Positions 42,487-51,144 of a stretch of 64,000 bases of DNA are shown here, piece after piece. Under the pieces are notes generated by a model. That model ran no database searches and was not told the DNA's origin. It worked only from the letters and a program-made list of their open reading frames with translations. The DNA lies in the NCBI RefSeq assembly GCF_900115775.1, contig NZ_FOXS01000002.1:713129-777128 (forward strand), given 5' to 3'. Position 1 is the stretch's first letter; each line of letters opens with the position of its first letter. Source of the stretch: Hymenobacter arizonensis. GTDB taxonomy: Bacteria; Bacteroidota; Bacteroidia; Cytophagales; Hymenobacteraceae. Position numbers and translations under genes: made by a program.

Positions 42487-42560
42487 AAATTACCGTTAGG
42501 CAAAGGGATAAAGCTCTGCTGCGGCAAACGCTACCCTGCCGCAAACTCAAATCTGTGCCA

Positions 42561-43379
42561 ATGCCTGCCGATTCTACTTTCTCTGACGCGCCCCGCGGTA
42601 CCCTGGTTTTGCTCGGTGGCGGCGACGACGACCCCATGCTGACCCTGCTGGCCAACATGCTGCCCGGCTCTTCGGCCACCATTGAGGTGCTCACCACGGC
42701 CACCCGGCGCCAGCCTGCCCGCACCGCTGCCGCCTACGCCCACGCCCTGCACCAGTTAGGCTGCCCCCACGTGCGCCACCTGCAGGTCGATGAGAACCAT
42801 CCGGCCGATGACCCGGCCACGCTCATGCGCCTGCGCCGGGCCACGCTCGTGTTCATGAGCGGCGGCGACCAGGAGCGCATCACCGATTTTCTGCTCAACA
42901 CCGAATTTCTAGCCATTCTCAAGGCCAAATACCAAAATGAGCCCGACTTCATCGTGGCCGGAACCAGCGCCGGTGCTTCGGCCTTGGCCGAGTGCATGCT
43001 GGTGTACGGGCACGGTTGGCGCAGCTTGAAAAAAGGCAACATTGATGTAAAACCAGGCTTGAACCTGCTGCCGGGCTTGCTGCTCGACCAGCATTTTGCT
43101 GAGCGCGGCCGCTACCCGCGCCTCATGCACGCCGCCCTGGCTCAGCCCGACTTGCTGGGCATTGGGCTGAGCGAAGAAACGGGACTCATCGTGCGCGGGG
43201 GCCAGCCCATGGAGGTTTTTGGCGACGAAGTCGTTGTTGTGATTGACGCGGCCCAGCTCAAGCACAACAACCTGCCCGACCTTGCCGAAGGCCAGATGAT
43301 TAGTGCCCATGGCCTCCAGGTGCATTTGCTAGTGGCCGGCCAGCAGCTCGACCTTGCCACGCGGCAAGTGATGCTGTAA
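42561..43379 (+). CDS. peptidase S51 family, cyanophycinase-like
   Basis: The catalytic serine lies in AGTSAGASAL near residue 135, with LVLLGGGDDDP near the start and FMSGGDQERI near 95, the pattern of cyanophycinases, which release beta-Asp-Arg dipeptides from cyanophycin. The conserved DQHF-like LLDQHFAERGRYPRL follows. No cyanophycin synthetase is seen nearby, so the substrate may be other beta-aspartyl peptides. The ATG at 42561 is chosen over a GTG two codons up. The length of 272 residues is usual. Confidence 0.9.
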   Translation: MPADSTFSDAPRGTLVLLGGGDDDPMLTLLANMLPGSSATIEVLTTATRRQPARTAAAYAHALHQLGCPHVRHLQVDENHPADDPATLMRLRRATLVFMSGGDQERITDFLLNTEFLAILKAKYQNEPDFIVAGTSAGASALAECMLVYGHGWRSLKKGNIDVKPGLNLLPGLLLDQHFAERGRYPRLMHAALAQPDLLGIGLSEETGLIVRGGQPMEVFGDEVVVVIDAAQLKHNNLPDLAEGQMISAHGLQVHLLVAGQQLDLATRQVML

Positions 43380-43463
43380 GCTGAGCAGGAAGCGCATAGC
43401 CAGCCACGGGTTTCTTTCCCGTGCTCTCGTTGGCTCCTCATCCCATCGGGCACCAAACCGGTC

Positions 43464-43471
43464 TACCTTTG
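43464..43471 (+). promoter_or_regulatory. -7 element of the MORN-repeat lipoprotein gene
   Basis: TACCTTTG fits the consensus exactly. An ATG at 43477 lies only five bases after it and another in frame at 43504. No -33 TTG at normal distance. Confidence 0.6.
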
Positions 43472-43503
43472 CGTTGATGCCGCGAAATCATTCCGTGTTC
43501 TTC

Positions 43504-44535
43504 ATGCGTATTTCCCGTTTGTGGCTCAGGCCGCTGCGTTTCCTGGGTCTCGTGTTGGTGCTGGGCACGCTGCTGCCATGGGCGTGCACGCGCAAGGCCA
43601 TTTCCTTCAATAGCAACCCTGAGCAGCCAGCCGTGGCCGTGCTCGGAGCCGACACGCTCACGCGCACCGCCGATTCGCTCAACGGCAAGCCCCTTAGCAC
43701 CGCCCGCAAGGTTGTTATCAGTAAGGAGCAGGAGCGCGCTGCCAAAGAGGCTGAAAAGGAGGCTCAGCGCAAGCCCAAGAAGAAAAAGAAGGTTTTCCTA
43801 GGGGAGAAAATCAAGCGGGCGTATTCCAAGTCTGGCCCCAAGGGGCGCAACCAAGTGATTGAGGTTTTCTACTTCCTCAAATACCCCATGCCGCTCAACG
43901 CCTACGCGCCGGCCCACTATTACTACGACGTTAAAAAACGGAAAATCCTGAAGCTGGCTTCTATTGAGGAAGATATTTCCAACCTCAAAATCCTGCACGG
44001 CCCCTACAAGAAGTTGCAAAACAACAAGGTCATCGAAACCGGCTACTACGCCTTGGGCACCCGCCACCTGCGCTGGGAGCGGTTCGATAGAAACGGCGTG
44101 CTGTTAACCAAGGTGCACTACGAAATGGGCTTCCCGCGCGACGCCAACGTGAGCTATTACGGCGAAGACCGCAGTCTCATTAATGAAGTGGTGCCCTACG
44201 TAAATGGCAAGCTGGAAGGCGACTACGCCAAGTTCCTCATCAACGGCCAGCCCGAATGGCGGGGCCAATTCGAAAATGGCCGTCGCGTAGGCGTCTGGAC
44301 CAAGTTCTGGGGTTTCCGTGGCCGCCGCCATTACGAGTACCAGTACGGCGAGTCGGGCTACGACCCGGAGGTTACCGAGCCTGAACTCATTCGGGAGTAC
44401 GACCGCAGGTTTAATCTTGTCTACGACAAGGAAAAGAACATCGACAAGCGCGGCCAGCCCGAAGTGGAGGACCGCCCCGGCCAGCGCAGGCCAGCACCCC
44501 GCACCGCCCCCAAAGCAGCCACAAAGCGCAAGTAG
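43504..44535 (+). CDS. MORN-repeat lipoprotein
   Basis: The ATG at 43504 begins a lipoprotein signal (MRISRLWLRPLRF, ending LLPWAC); ATG 43477 is an alternative that would make a nearly leaderless message. After the lipidated cysteine come an Ala/Thr linker, a Lys-rich stretch (EKEAQRKPKKKKKVFLGEK, near residue 85-105), and then MORN-type repeats of the YwqK/toxin_15 kind (YVNGKLEGDYAKFLINGQPE, GQFENGRRVGVWTKFW). The C-terminus is Pro/Arg/Lys rich. It is expected on the periplasmic face of a membrane. The function is unknown. Confidence 0.8.
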   Translation: MRISRLWLRPLRFLGLVLVLGTLLPWACTRKAISFNSNPEQPAVAVLGADTLTRTADSLNGKPLSTARKVVISKEQERAAKEAEKEAQRKPKKKKKVFLGEKIKRAYSKSGPKGRNQVIEVFYFLKYPMPLNAYAPAHYYYDVKKRKILKLASIEEDISNLKILHGPYKKLQNNKVIETGYYALGTRHLRWERFDRNGVLLTKVHYEMGFPRDANVSYYGEDRSLINEVVPYVNGKLEGDYAKFLINGQPEWRGQFENGRRVGVWTKFWGFRGRRHYEYQYGESGYDPEVTEPELIREYDRRFNLVYDKEKNIDKRGQPEVEDRPGQRRPAPRTAPKAATKRK

Positions 44536-44555
44536 GGGAGGGGCATTGCTGCGCC

Positions 44556-44915
44556 TTAATAGAATGCGTCTTCGAAGTGCTCGATGCGAAAGCCCTGGGC
44601 CAGCAGCGTGAGCGCCACAATGTCGAAACGGATATCGCCGCGCCAGTCCAACTCTTCCTGCAGGTGAGTAGCCGCCAGCCGGAACAGCTCTTTCTTCCGC
44701 GTCGATACAAACGTCTCGGGCGGTCCGTACTGCGTCGAAGAGCGAGTCTTGACTTCCACAAACACCAGCAGCTCGCTGCCGCGCCGCAGCACCAGGTCTA
44801 TTTCGGCCCGGCCGTAGCGGTAGCCGCGGGCCATCACCTCGTAGCCCAAGGCCAGGAAGTGTTCGGCAGTTGCGGCTTCGCCAGCCCGGCCCAATTCGTG
44901 CGGTGCGTGTGCCAT
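44556..44915 (-). CDS. YraN-family (UPF0102) nuclease-like protein
   Basis: The ATG at 44915 is chosen because MAHAPHELGRAGEAATAEHF is the usual start; the frame runs 28 codons further up without family similarity. It has a PD-(D/E)xK-type restriction endonuclease fold with the E in LGRAGE, the D in RAEIDLVLRR and the E-x-K in FVEVKTRSS. The family is assumed to act on Holliday-like or damaged DNA, but the reaction is not proven. Its 119 residues are normal. It is convergent with the MORN protein, 20 bases from its stop. Confidence 0.9.
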   Translation of the reverse strand: MAHAPHELGRAGEAATAEHFLALGYEVMARGYRYGRAEIDLVLRRGSELLVFVEVKTRSSTQYGPPETFVSTRKKELFRLAATHLQEELDWRGDIRFDIVALTLLAQGFRIEHFEDAFY

Positions 44916-45152
44916 GAGAGAGGTATCCGGACAAGGAGAAACAAGGCGCCGAATCAGACGAGAGGAGCGCGCCTGCAAGCTACTGCGCAGCCAACGCATC
45001 CTCCCGAGTCATGCACCGCACCAGCCCGAACGCAAACGCGGCCCGCCAGCAAGACTACAAAGAAGGTCTTTCAAGCGGCCATCCAAAGCGCATCTGCCGA
45101 CTTTCCCTGCTCCCTCCACCAACAAGCATCGGCTAAAGCTTACGGCGCTTAG

Positions 45153-45160
45153 TACCTTTG
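45153..45160 (+). promoter_or_regulatory. -7 element of lipB
   Basis: TACCTTTG matches the consensus and lies 25 bases before the ATG at 45186. No -33 TTG is seen in the expected place. Confidence 0.6.
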
Positions 45161-45185
45161 CGTCCCGTTTCATTAATCCACGCTT

Positions 45186-46004
45186 ATGGCCTCTACCGTA
45201 GAACAGTTCGCCCCCCAGCTGCTCGACGCCATCCTCCCCGACGCCGCCGGCTCTGTGCTCAACCGCACCTTGCACGTGCAGCGGTTGGGGTTAGTGGATT
45301 ATGTGCCCACCTGGCAGTTGCAGGAAGCCCTGATGGAGGCCACCCTCGCTATCAAATCCCAAAACCGCCAAGCCGAAACCAGTGGAGCAGCACTGGCCTC
45401 CACGCCCAACCACCTGCTGCTCTGTGAGCACCCGCATACTTATACGCTAGGTAAAAGCGGCAAGCCCGAACACCTACTCCTCGATGATGCTGCCTTGGCC
45501 ACCCACCACGCCAGCTTTCACCGCATCAATCGCGGCGGCGACATCACTTACCACGGCCCCGGCCAGCTGGTAGGCTACCCCATCCTCGACCTCGACAACT
45601 TCCGGCCCGATATCCATTGGTACCTGCGCGTGCTCGAGGAAGCCGTTATCCGCACGCTGGCTGAATACGGCCTCCGTGCTGGCCGCATTGCCGGCCTCAC
45701 CGGCGTGTGGCTCGATTGGGAAGCCGGCGCGCCTAACCCCCGCAAGATTTGCGCTCTCGGCGTGAAGTGCAGCCGCTGGGTTACGCTCCACGGCTTTGCC
45801 CTGAACGTTAATCCTGACCTCAGCTATTTCGGCCACATCGTGCCCTGCGGCATCACCGACAAGGCCGTTACCTCCTTGGCACAAGAGTTGGGGCAAGCCG
45901 TGTCGGTGCCCGAAGTTCAGGAGCGCCTGCTGCCTCACCTCTTCGAGTTATTGGGTGCCAATAACCCGACCATCTCACTGGATGCACCCAGCCCAGTAGC
46001 CTAG
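45186..46004 (+). CDS. lipB: octanoyl-ACP:protein octanoyltransferase LipB
   Basis: LipB moves octanoate from ACP to lipoyl domains, the first step of lipoate synthesis. The active-site features are RGGDITYHGPGQLVGYP near 115-130, the lysine in LGVKCSRWVT and the catalytic cysteine in IVPCGITDK near residue 220. There is an extra stretch of about 15 residues (NRQAETSGAALAS) before LLLCEHPHTYTLGKSG, and a longer N-terminus than in E. coli LipB, so 272 residues against about 215. It is followed 48 bases later by a small conserved gene. Confidence 0.95.
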   Translation: MASTVEQFAPQLLDAILPDAAGSVLNRTLHVQRLGLVDYVPTWQLQEALMEATLAIKSQNRQAETSGAALASTPNHLLLCEHPHTYTLGKSGKPEHLLLDDAALATHHASFHRINRGGDITYHGPGQLVGYPILDLDNFRPDIHWYLRVLEEAVIRTLAEYGLRAGRIAGLTGVWLDWEAGAPNPRKICALGVKCSRWVTLHGFALNVNPDLSYFGHIVPCGITDKAVTSLAQELGQAVSVPEVQERLLPHLFELLGANNPTISLDAPSPVA

Positions 46005-46052
46005 CTGCTACTAAAACTGCGCACTCAATTATCCGACTAAATCCGTGCTTTT

Positions 46053-46469
46053 GTGAAACAAGACATTGTTTTTGACCCCGTAGAAGGCGTTTCCGTAGCC
46101 GTAATCCCCAACGACGAGGCTCGCACGCCCGATGGCCAGTCCATCTGGCAGGTGTACCTGCTCAACCACAACGCTTTCCCGTTGCAGAACGTCATCATCA
46201 ACGCCAATGGCTACGGCCAGCGCGAGGACGGCGAAAAAGTGCGCACCTCTACCCTGCGCTACTTATTCGAGGAGGTTCCGGCCCACACCGCCGTGCCCGT
46301 CGAGCCCATCGATTCGTCCTTGTTTCACCTCAACAACCAGTACTGGGTGAGCTACTACAAAGGGCCCCAGATTTTTGATAAAAGATTCATTTTCGTGCCC
46401 GATTCCATCGTGGCCGACAACCTCACGCACATCGCCCTTCTTGATAAAGTTGGGGTACTGCACAGCTAA
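46053..46469 (+). CDS. conserved hypothetical protein (138 aa)
   Basis: I do not recognise a named domain. The protein is hydrophilic, without signal peptide or membrane segment, with alternating polar and apolar residues and many aromatic positions (QVYLLNHNAFPLQNVIINA, NNQYWVSYYKGPQIFDKRFI), which suggests a small beta-sandwich in the cytoplasm. The start is a GTG at 46053. The regular codon use and position between lipB and the WecA-type gene support it as real. Confidence 0.75.
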   Translation: MKQDIVFDPVEGVSVAVIPNDEARTPDGQSIWQVYLLNHNAFPLQNVIINANGYGQREDGEKVRTSTLRYLFEEVPAHTAVPVEPIDSSLFHLNNQYWVSYYKGPQIFDKRFIFVPDSIVADNLTHIALLDKVGVLHS

Positions 46470-46542
46470 GTAGCGGCCGTTGCCGCGGGGCGTGCTGCGT
46501 CTCCATCCGCGTTTTTCACGCCCTCTGCTCCAACTATTATCT

Positions 46543-47631
46543 ATGAATAATTACGATATCCCCCTAAGCTTGTCCTGGATGTGGGCCTTTTTGGTATCGC
46601 TGTTCGCGGTTCCGTCCATTATCTACATCGCGCACCTCAAGAACATGCTCGATACCCCAAACGGGCGAACCGTGCACCAGTCGCTCACGCCCCGCCTGGG
46701 TGGCGTGGCGGTGTTCGCGGGCTTCATGTCGGCGCTAACCATCTTCGCACCCCTCGACAATGGGGCCAAGGAGCTGCTGGCTGGCTGCATCATCCTGTTC
46801 TTCGTCGGGCTCAAGGACGACCTGGTGGGCATGTCGGTGTCTAAAAAGTTCGTGGGCCAGCTGCTGGCCACTGGCATCGTCATGATAATGGCCGATGTTC
46901 GCATCACTAGCTTCCAGGGCATCTTGGGCATCCATACCTTGCCCGTTGGCATCAGCTACGCCTTTACCCTGGGTGTTATCGTGGGCATCACCAACGCCAT
47001 CAACCTCATTGATGGCCTCGACGGCCTAGCAGGCACCATAGTGCTGATTGTAAGTGGCACATTTGGGTATTACTTCTACGCTTACGGGGGCTCGGCCTAT
47101 GGCAACTATTCCTTCGTAGCGGTCTGCCTCATTGGGGGGCTGCTCGGTTTTCTGCGCTACAACTTCCACCGGGCACCCATCTTCATGGGCGACACAGGCT
47201 CGCTGGTGTGCGGGTTCATCGTGTCGGTTTTAGCCATTCAATTCATTGAAATGGGCCTCCGGGTAGGCGCGCCTTTCGGTTCGTCGGCACCATCGGTGGC
47301 GGTAGGCATTTTGTTTGTACCGCTGTTCGACACGCTGCGGGTGTTCTCCCTGCGCATGCTGGCCGGCCGCTCGCCTTTTGCCCCCGACAAAAACCACATC
47401 CACCACCGCATTCTGGCAATGGGCTTCCAGCAAATCAGCACGGTGCTGCTGCTGGGTCTGCTCAATATTATCGTCATTCTCTTCGTTATTCGATTCGCCG
47501 ACCTTGGCAACACGGTGCTCATCGCGGGGCTGGCCGTCTTCTCGGCGTTGTTGAGCATTTTCTTTGGCGTGTACCAAAGCCGTATTACCCGCCGTCAGCT
47601 TCTGACGGTCGAAAAAGCAAACTTGTCGTAG
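46543..47631 (+). CDS. MraY/WecA-family polyprenyl-phosphate sugar-1-phosphate transferase
   Basis: It transfers a UDP-linked HexNAc-1-phosphate, probably GlcNAc, to a polyprenyl phosphate at the inner membrane, starting a surface polysaccharide. The ATG at 46543 begins the first membrane segment; about ten segments follow. The family's acidic motifs are present: FFVGLKDDLVG, NLIDGLDGLAG, FMGDTGSLVCG and the His-rich loop DKNHIHHRIL. Its 362 residues are normal. The following gene (DUF4271) starts five bases after its stop. It could also be TagO-like; the sugar is not decided by sequence. Confidence 0.92.
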   Translation: MNNYDIPLSLSWMWAFLVSLFAVPSIIYIAHLKNMLDTPNGRTVHQSLTPRLGGVAVFAGFMSALTIFAPLDNGAKELLAGCIILFFVGLKDDLVGMSVSKKFVGQLLATGIVMIMADVRITSFQGILGIHTLPVGISYAFTLGVIVGITNAINLIDGLDGLAGTIVLIVSGTFGYYFYAYGGSAYGNYSFVAVCLIGGLLGFLRYNFHRAPIFMGDTGSLVCGFIVSVLAIQFIEMGLRVGAPFGSSAPSVAVGILFVPLFDTLRVFSLRMLAGRSPFAPDKNHIHHRILAMGFQQISTVLLLGLLNIIVILFVIRFADLGNTVLIAGLAVFSALLSIFFGVYQSRITRRQLLTVEKANLS

Positions 47632-47636
47632 CTGTC

Positions 47637-48827
47637 ATGGCACTTCGAGGCTCTTTGCGCACTTCGTGGCTACTCACCTGTGCCTTAGTGCTGGCAATGG
47701 TGGTCATGGGGCACCGCGCCTGGAGCAGCGAGTACCGGCAGCTGCCACCCGCCTCGCCCACGGCGCTCTCCGAAGATTGGCTCATCCACGACGCTGCTCG
47801 CAACCGCCTCATCTTTTACCTGCCCGGCTACCACCAGCCCGCCCACGTTTACTACCAATGGGTGCAGGTAGAGCGCAACCAGCCGTTTCCGTTGTCCTTT
47901 GCGGCCCAGCCCGGCCTGAGCTTGTTTCTGGATAATCAGCTCATCTTCACGGCCCGAACCGCCACCACCTATTCGCTCGACATCGCGGAGCTCCTGCCTG
48001 CCCAGCTAGCGCCCGGCCGCCACCTGCTGGCCGTGTGGCAGCCCGATGGCTCGCCGGCTCTGGCTTCTTTCTCAGGGGTTGCCGCCCTCGGCACTGTTGC
48101 CGGCCAGCCGGAGGCCCGCGTTGGGCGCGCCCAGCCCCGCCTGCCAGGCCCGCAAGGCCAAAACGTTTACCTGAGCTTTTTGCTCGTGCTCGGTCTCTCC
48201 TACGGAGCTGTGCGCTCGACGTACCAGCCCGGCCTGGCCCGCATCTTTCAAATCGAGGAGCTGTTTGGCAATGGTGGCGACCAGCAAGCCTTCTTGGCCA
48301 AGCCAGCTTTTTCGTTGCTGAACCTGCTGTTAGTAATACTTTTTGCCTTGTCGTTTGGCTTGCTCCTCACTGCCATCCACACCGACCTGCAAAACTTACC
48401 GTTGCTGCGCCGCTTCTTCAATGTGCCCGAAACGGCTATCGTCGCCCGCGTCCTGCTCTACACGGCCATCATCACCACGTTCGTCTTTGGTAAGTTTCTG
48501 TACGTCGGCATCATGGCTTACATATTTGGCCTGCAGGGCCTTGTCAACGTGCAGTACCGCGAGTTCTTGCGAACCACTCTGCTGGCCGGCTTATTTCTTC
48601 CGCTGGTGCTGCTGCTCTACCTTAGCCTCAACAGTAGCTACCCCAACACGGTGGCTTGGGCAGCCAGTGGCGCTATTGGTATTGTGTTAATTGGTACTGT
48701 TCTGCGAGTTGCCCGTACACTGCACCGGCATGCCTCCCTGCTGAATCTACATTTGTTTGCCTACCTTTGTGCTACCGAAGTTCTGCCCTTGTTGGTATTG
48801 CTTAAGCTCATCGTCTTCACTTACTGA
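47637..48827 (+). CDS. DUF4271 membrane protein
   Basis: It has an N-terminal membrane segment or signal (about 10-28), a periplasmic part of about 170 residues, and about six membrane segments from residue 215 to the end, including LLLVILFALSFGLLLTA. This C-terminal region is DUF4271, known only from Bacteroidota and commonly next to hemD; I recall that link rather than having checked it. The start is the ATG five bases after the transferase stop, implying one transcript. The function is unknown. Confidence 0.82.
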   Translation: MALRGSLRTSWLLTCALVLAMVVMGHRAWSSEYRQLPPASPTALSEDWLIHDAARNRLIFYLPGYHQPAHVYYQWVQVERNQPFPLSFAAQPGLSLFLDNQLIFTARTATTYSLDIAELLPAQLAPGRHLLAVWQPDGSPALASFSGVAALGTVAGQPEARVGRAQPRLPGPQGQNVYLSFLLVLGLSYGAVRSTYQPGLARIFQIEELFGNGGDQQAFLAKPAFSLLNLLLVILFALSFGLLLTAIHTDLQNLPLLRRFFNVPETAIVARVLLYTAIITTFVFGKFLYVGIMAYIFGLQGLVNVQYREFLRTTLLAGLFLPLVLLLYLSLNSSYPNTVAWAASGAIGIVLIGTVLRVARTLHRHASLLNLHLFAYLCATEVLPLLVLLKLIVFTY

Positions 48828-48905
48828 TTGGCGCTCGCCATCCTGTTCGGATTAGCACATTTCTCCTTTCCTTATTGTCCTAGCATTACCCTTCCTTACT
48901 CCTGT

Positions 48906-49736
48906 ATGGCCGAAAGTGCAGATAAGCCGGGCACAGGCCGGCACGCCAAGCGCATCACTAGTATCCTGGTTACCCAGCCCAAGCCCACCAACGACGTATC
49001 CCCCTACTTCGCCATAGCCGAGAAATACGGCATTCAGGTCGATTTCCGGGAGTTCATTGAGGTACAGCCCGTTTCCTACAAAGATTTTAGGCGCGACAAA
49101 ATCAACATTCTGGAATTTACGGCTGTGATTTTCACCAGCCGTAATGCCGTCGACCACTTCTTCCGCATTTGCCAGGAAGCCAAGCTGGAGATGCCCGCAG
49201 AAATGAAGTACTTCTGCATCTCCGAGCAGACCGCAAATTACCTCCAGAAATACATTGTGCTGCGCAAGCGCAAGCTTTTTGTTGGCGAACGCACCGCGGC
49301 TGACTTGTTTGATGTCATCAAGAAGCACAAAGGTGAGAAGTTCTTGTACCCCTGCTCCGACATCCGCAAGGATGACCTCCCGGTGTTCATGCGGGCCAAC
49401 AACCTGAAGTTCTCAGAGGCCGTAATCTACCGCACTGTAGCCAGCGACTTGTCCGACCTGTCGGACGTGAAGTACGACTGCATTGCGTTTTTTAGCCCTT
49501 CCGGCATCAGCTCACTGTTTATCAACTTTCCCGACTTCATACAGGACGGTACCCGCATTGCGGCCTTTGGCCCCACCACTGCCAAAGCAGTAGTCGATGC
49601 AGGACTAATCCTTGACATTGAGGCTCCTCACCCCAATGCGCCGTCTATGACGGGTGCTATCGAGGCTTACATTCGGCGTCATTCGCTCACCGAAGTAGGT
49701 AAAACGAGTTCGAAGAACGCCAACCCCAACGTCTAG
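48906..49736 (+). CDS. hemD: uroporphyrinogen-III synthase HemD
   Basis: HemD closes and inverts hydroxymethylbilane to uroporphyrinogen III in haem synthesis. The ATG at 48906 is used (MAESADKPGTG); the frame is open further up but lacks a family match. The two-lobed fold is visible: ILVTQPKP at the start, AVIFTSRNAVDHFF, then the second lobe with KYDCIAFFSPSGISSLF and IAAFGPTTAKAVVDAG. No other haem genes are next to it, but in Bacteroidota this gene often sits before the type IX secretion cluster, as here. Confidence 0.93.
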   Translation: MAESADKPGTGRHAKRITSILVTQPKPTNDVSPYFAIAEKYGIQVDFREFIEVQPVSYKDFRRDKINILEFTAVIFTSRNAVDHFFRICQEAKLEMPAEMKYFCISEQTANYLQKYIVLRKRKLFVGERTAADLFDVIKKHKGEKFLYPCSDIRKDDLPVFMRANNLKFSEAVIYRTVASDLSDLSDVKYDCIAFFSPSGISSLFINFPDFIQDGTRIAAFGPTTAKAVVDAGLILDIEAPHPNAPSMTGAIEAYIRRHSLTEVGKTSSKNANPNV

Positions 49737-49754
49737 ACAGTATCTTAGACCAAG

Positions 49755-49789
49755 AACCGGCGCAACCTTCCCGTGCGCCGGTTTTTTTG
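49755..49789 (+). terminator. hairpin terminator of hemD
   Basis: AACCGGCGCA (49755-49764) pairs with TGCGCCGGTT (49774-49783) and is followed by a run of Ts. It separates hemD from porP. Confidence 0.9.
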
Positions 49790-49818
49790 TTGAAATTTTT
49801 TAGAGACTGTTTTTGACT

Positions 49819-49826
49819 TACATTTG
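49819..49826 (+). promoter_or_regulatory. -7 element of porP
   Basis: TACATTTG matches TAnnTTTG and lies 75 bases before the ATG at 49902. The nearest TTG lies 26 bases upstream of the element, further than the normal spacing. Confidence 0.5.
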
Positions 49827-49901
49827 AAAGGTAATAATCCCTGGCATCCACCCATCCTACGCCAGGCGTTTTTCCTTCTTCCACTTCTGCCACCCCGTCT
49901 C

Positions 49902-50897
49902 ATGAGAGTAACGATTCTTGCGACTTTGCTTCTTGCTATTGCGGCGGGCTCTGCGGCGGCTCAACAGCAGCCTCAGTTCACCCACTACGGGCTGAACGGC
50001 ATGCACCTGAACCCGGCGTATGCAGGCATCAAAGGCCAAGGGGAAGCGTTGTTGATTGGGCGTTATCAATATTATAACTACGGTACCTACGGCGACGCCA
50101 ACGGCTCGCCCCGCACAGGCTTAATGACCCTTTCCCTGCCCATCCTTGCTGTTAGCGGTGGGGTTGGCCTCTCGGTCTACTACGACCAGGCAGGCATGGC
50201 GAAAATGACCAATGCAGCGCTTTCTTACTCGCAGCACATCAAGCTAGGGGCCGGCAAACTTGGCATCGGCGTTCAGGGCCTTTACACCTACCTCGGCAAG
50301 GGCACCTACATTGCCATCGACCCCGAAGACGTCAATGTACCCAAAGATGCGTCCGACAACAAGTTCGATGTCGGTGCGGGGTTATGGTACGAAGCTCCGA
50401 AATTCTATGCAGGCCTCAGCCTGAATAACCTGCTACGCTCGGAATATTCATTTAAAAGCGGCGGCACCGAGGGTACGCCCAGCCGCTACCTAGCAGAAAA
50501 CCACGCCTATTTTACGGCCGGCTATAATATAGACGCCACTTCTTCCGTTGTTGTGACGCCAATGGTCTTGGTAAAGGCCGTGCTGCCAGGAAAGTATTCC
50601 AGCAGCACCAAATTTGTTAATCCAAAGAACTACTCTTTCGAGGGCGGCGTTCGTGCTACTATCGACGACAAATATTGGGCGGGGGTCAACTACCGCCACG
50701 AAGAATCTATTTCAGGCCTGCTTGGCCTGAGCTTTGCAAAAGACAATGCAATGCGTTTGGGCTATGCGTTCGACTTCATTGCATTCAATCAGGAAGCCCG
50801 AGCCTTCAGCTCGCACGAAATTATGCTCTCTTACCGCCTGCCCAAACCAGGCCTCGTTACCCGTCCGGCAATTCGCACGCCCCGCTATAGCTTCTAA
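49902..50897 (+). CDS. porP: type IX secretion system outer membrane protein PorP/SprF
   Basis: PorP/SprF proteins are small outer-membrane barrels that tie T9SS substrates or adhesins to the machine. The start ATG gives a signal peptide (MRVTILATLLLAIAAG, ending AAAQ). The family motif QPQFTHYGLNGMHLNPAYAG follows at once, and alternating strands with aromatic girdles run to an ending RYSF. Its 331 residues fit. The gene lies before gldKLMN with its own -7 element. Confidence 0.92.
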   Translation: MRVTILATLLLAIAAGSAAAQQQPQFTHYGLNGMHLNPAYAGIKGQGEALLIGRYQYYNYGTYGDANGSPRTGLMTLSLPILAVSGGVGLSVYYDQAGMAKMTNAALSYSQHIKLGAGKLGIGVQGLYTYLGKGTYIAIDPEDVNVPKDASDNKFDVGAGLWYEAPKFYAGLSLNNLLRSEYSFKSGGTEGTPSRYLAENHAYFTAGYNIDATSSVVVTPMVLVKAVLPGKYSSSTKFVNPKNYSFEGGVRATIDDKYWAGVNYRHEESISGLLGLSFAKDNAMRLGYAFDFIAFNQEARAFSSHEIMLSYRLPKPGLVTRPAIRTPRYSF

Positions 50898-51054
50898 TTT
50901 TCCTATTTTCTAATCTTGCCGTTTAGGCAGTATATTTATTTAAAGTTAGGATAAATTTTAGGCGGCCTCATGGCCGATAAACGGGTTAATCGAGCTATTT
51001 GGGCCATTCGGCGTGTTTACCCCCGATTTGGCCGGGCGGAAACAAAATCAAGTA

Positions 51055-51085
51055 TTGCACAGCATCCTAAAAAAGTGTAGATTTG
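51055..51085 (+). promoter_or_regulatory. gldK promoter (-33 TTG and -7 TAGATTTG)
   Basis: TTG (51055-51057), a 20-base spacer and TAGATTTG (51078-51085) form a full Bacteroidota-type promoter, about 59 bases before the gldK ATG. The region from 50898 holds no gene and no clear terminator. Confidence 0.7.
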
Positions 51086-51144
51086 CCAGCCCATCTAAAT
51101 GTACTTTAACGGTATTGGCAATTAAAACAGAATTTTAAACTCTC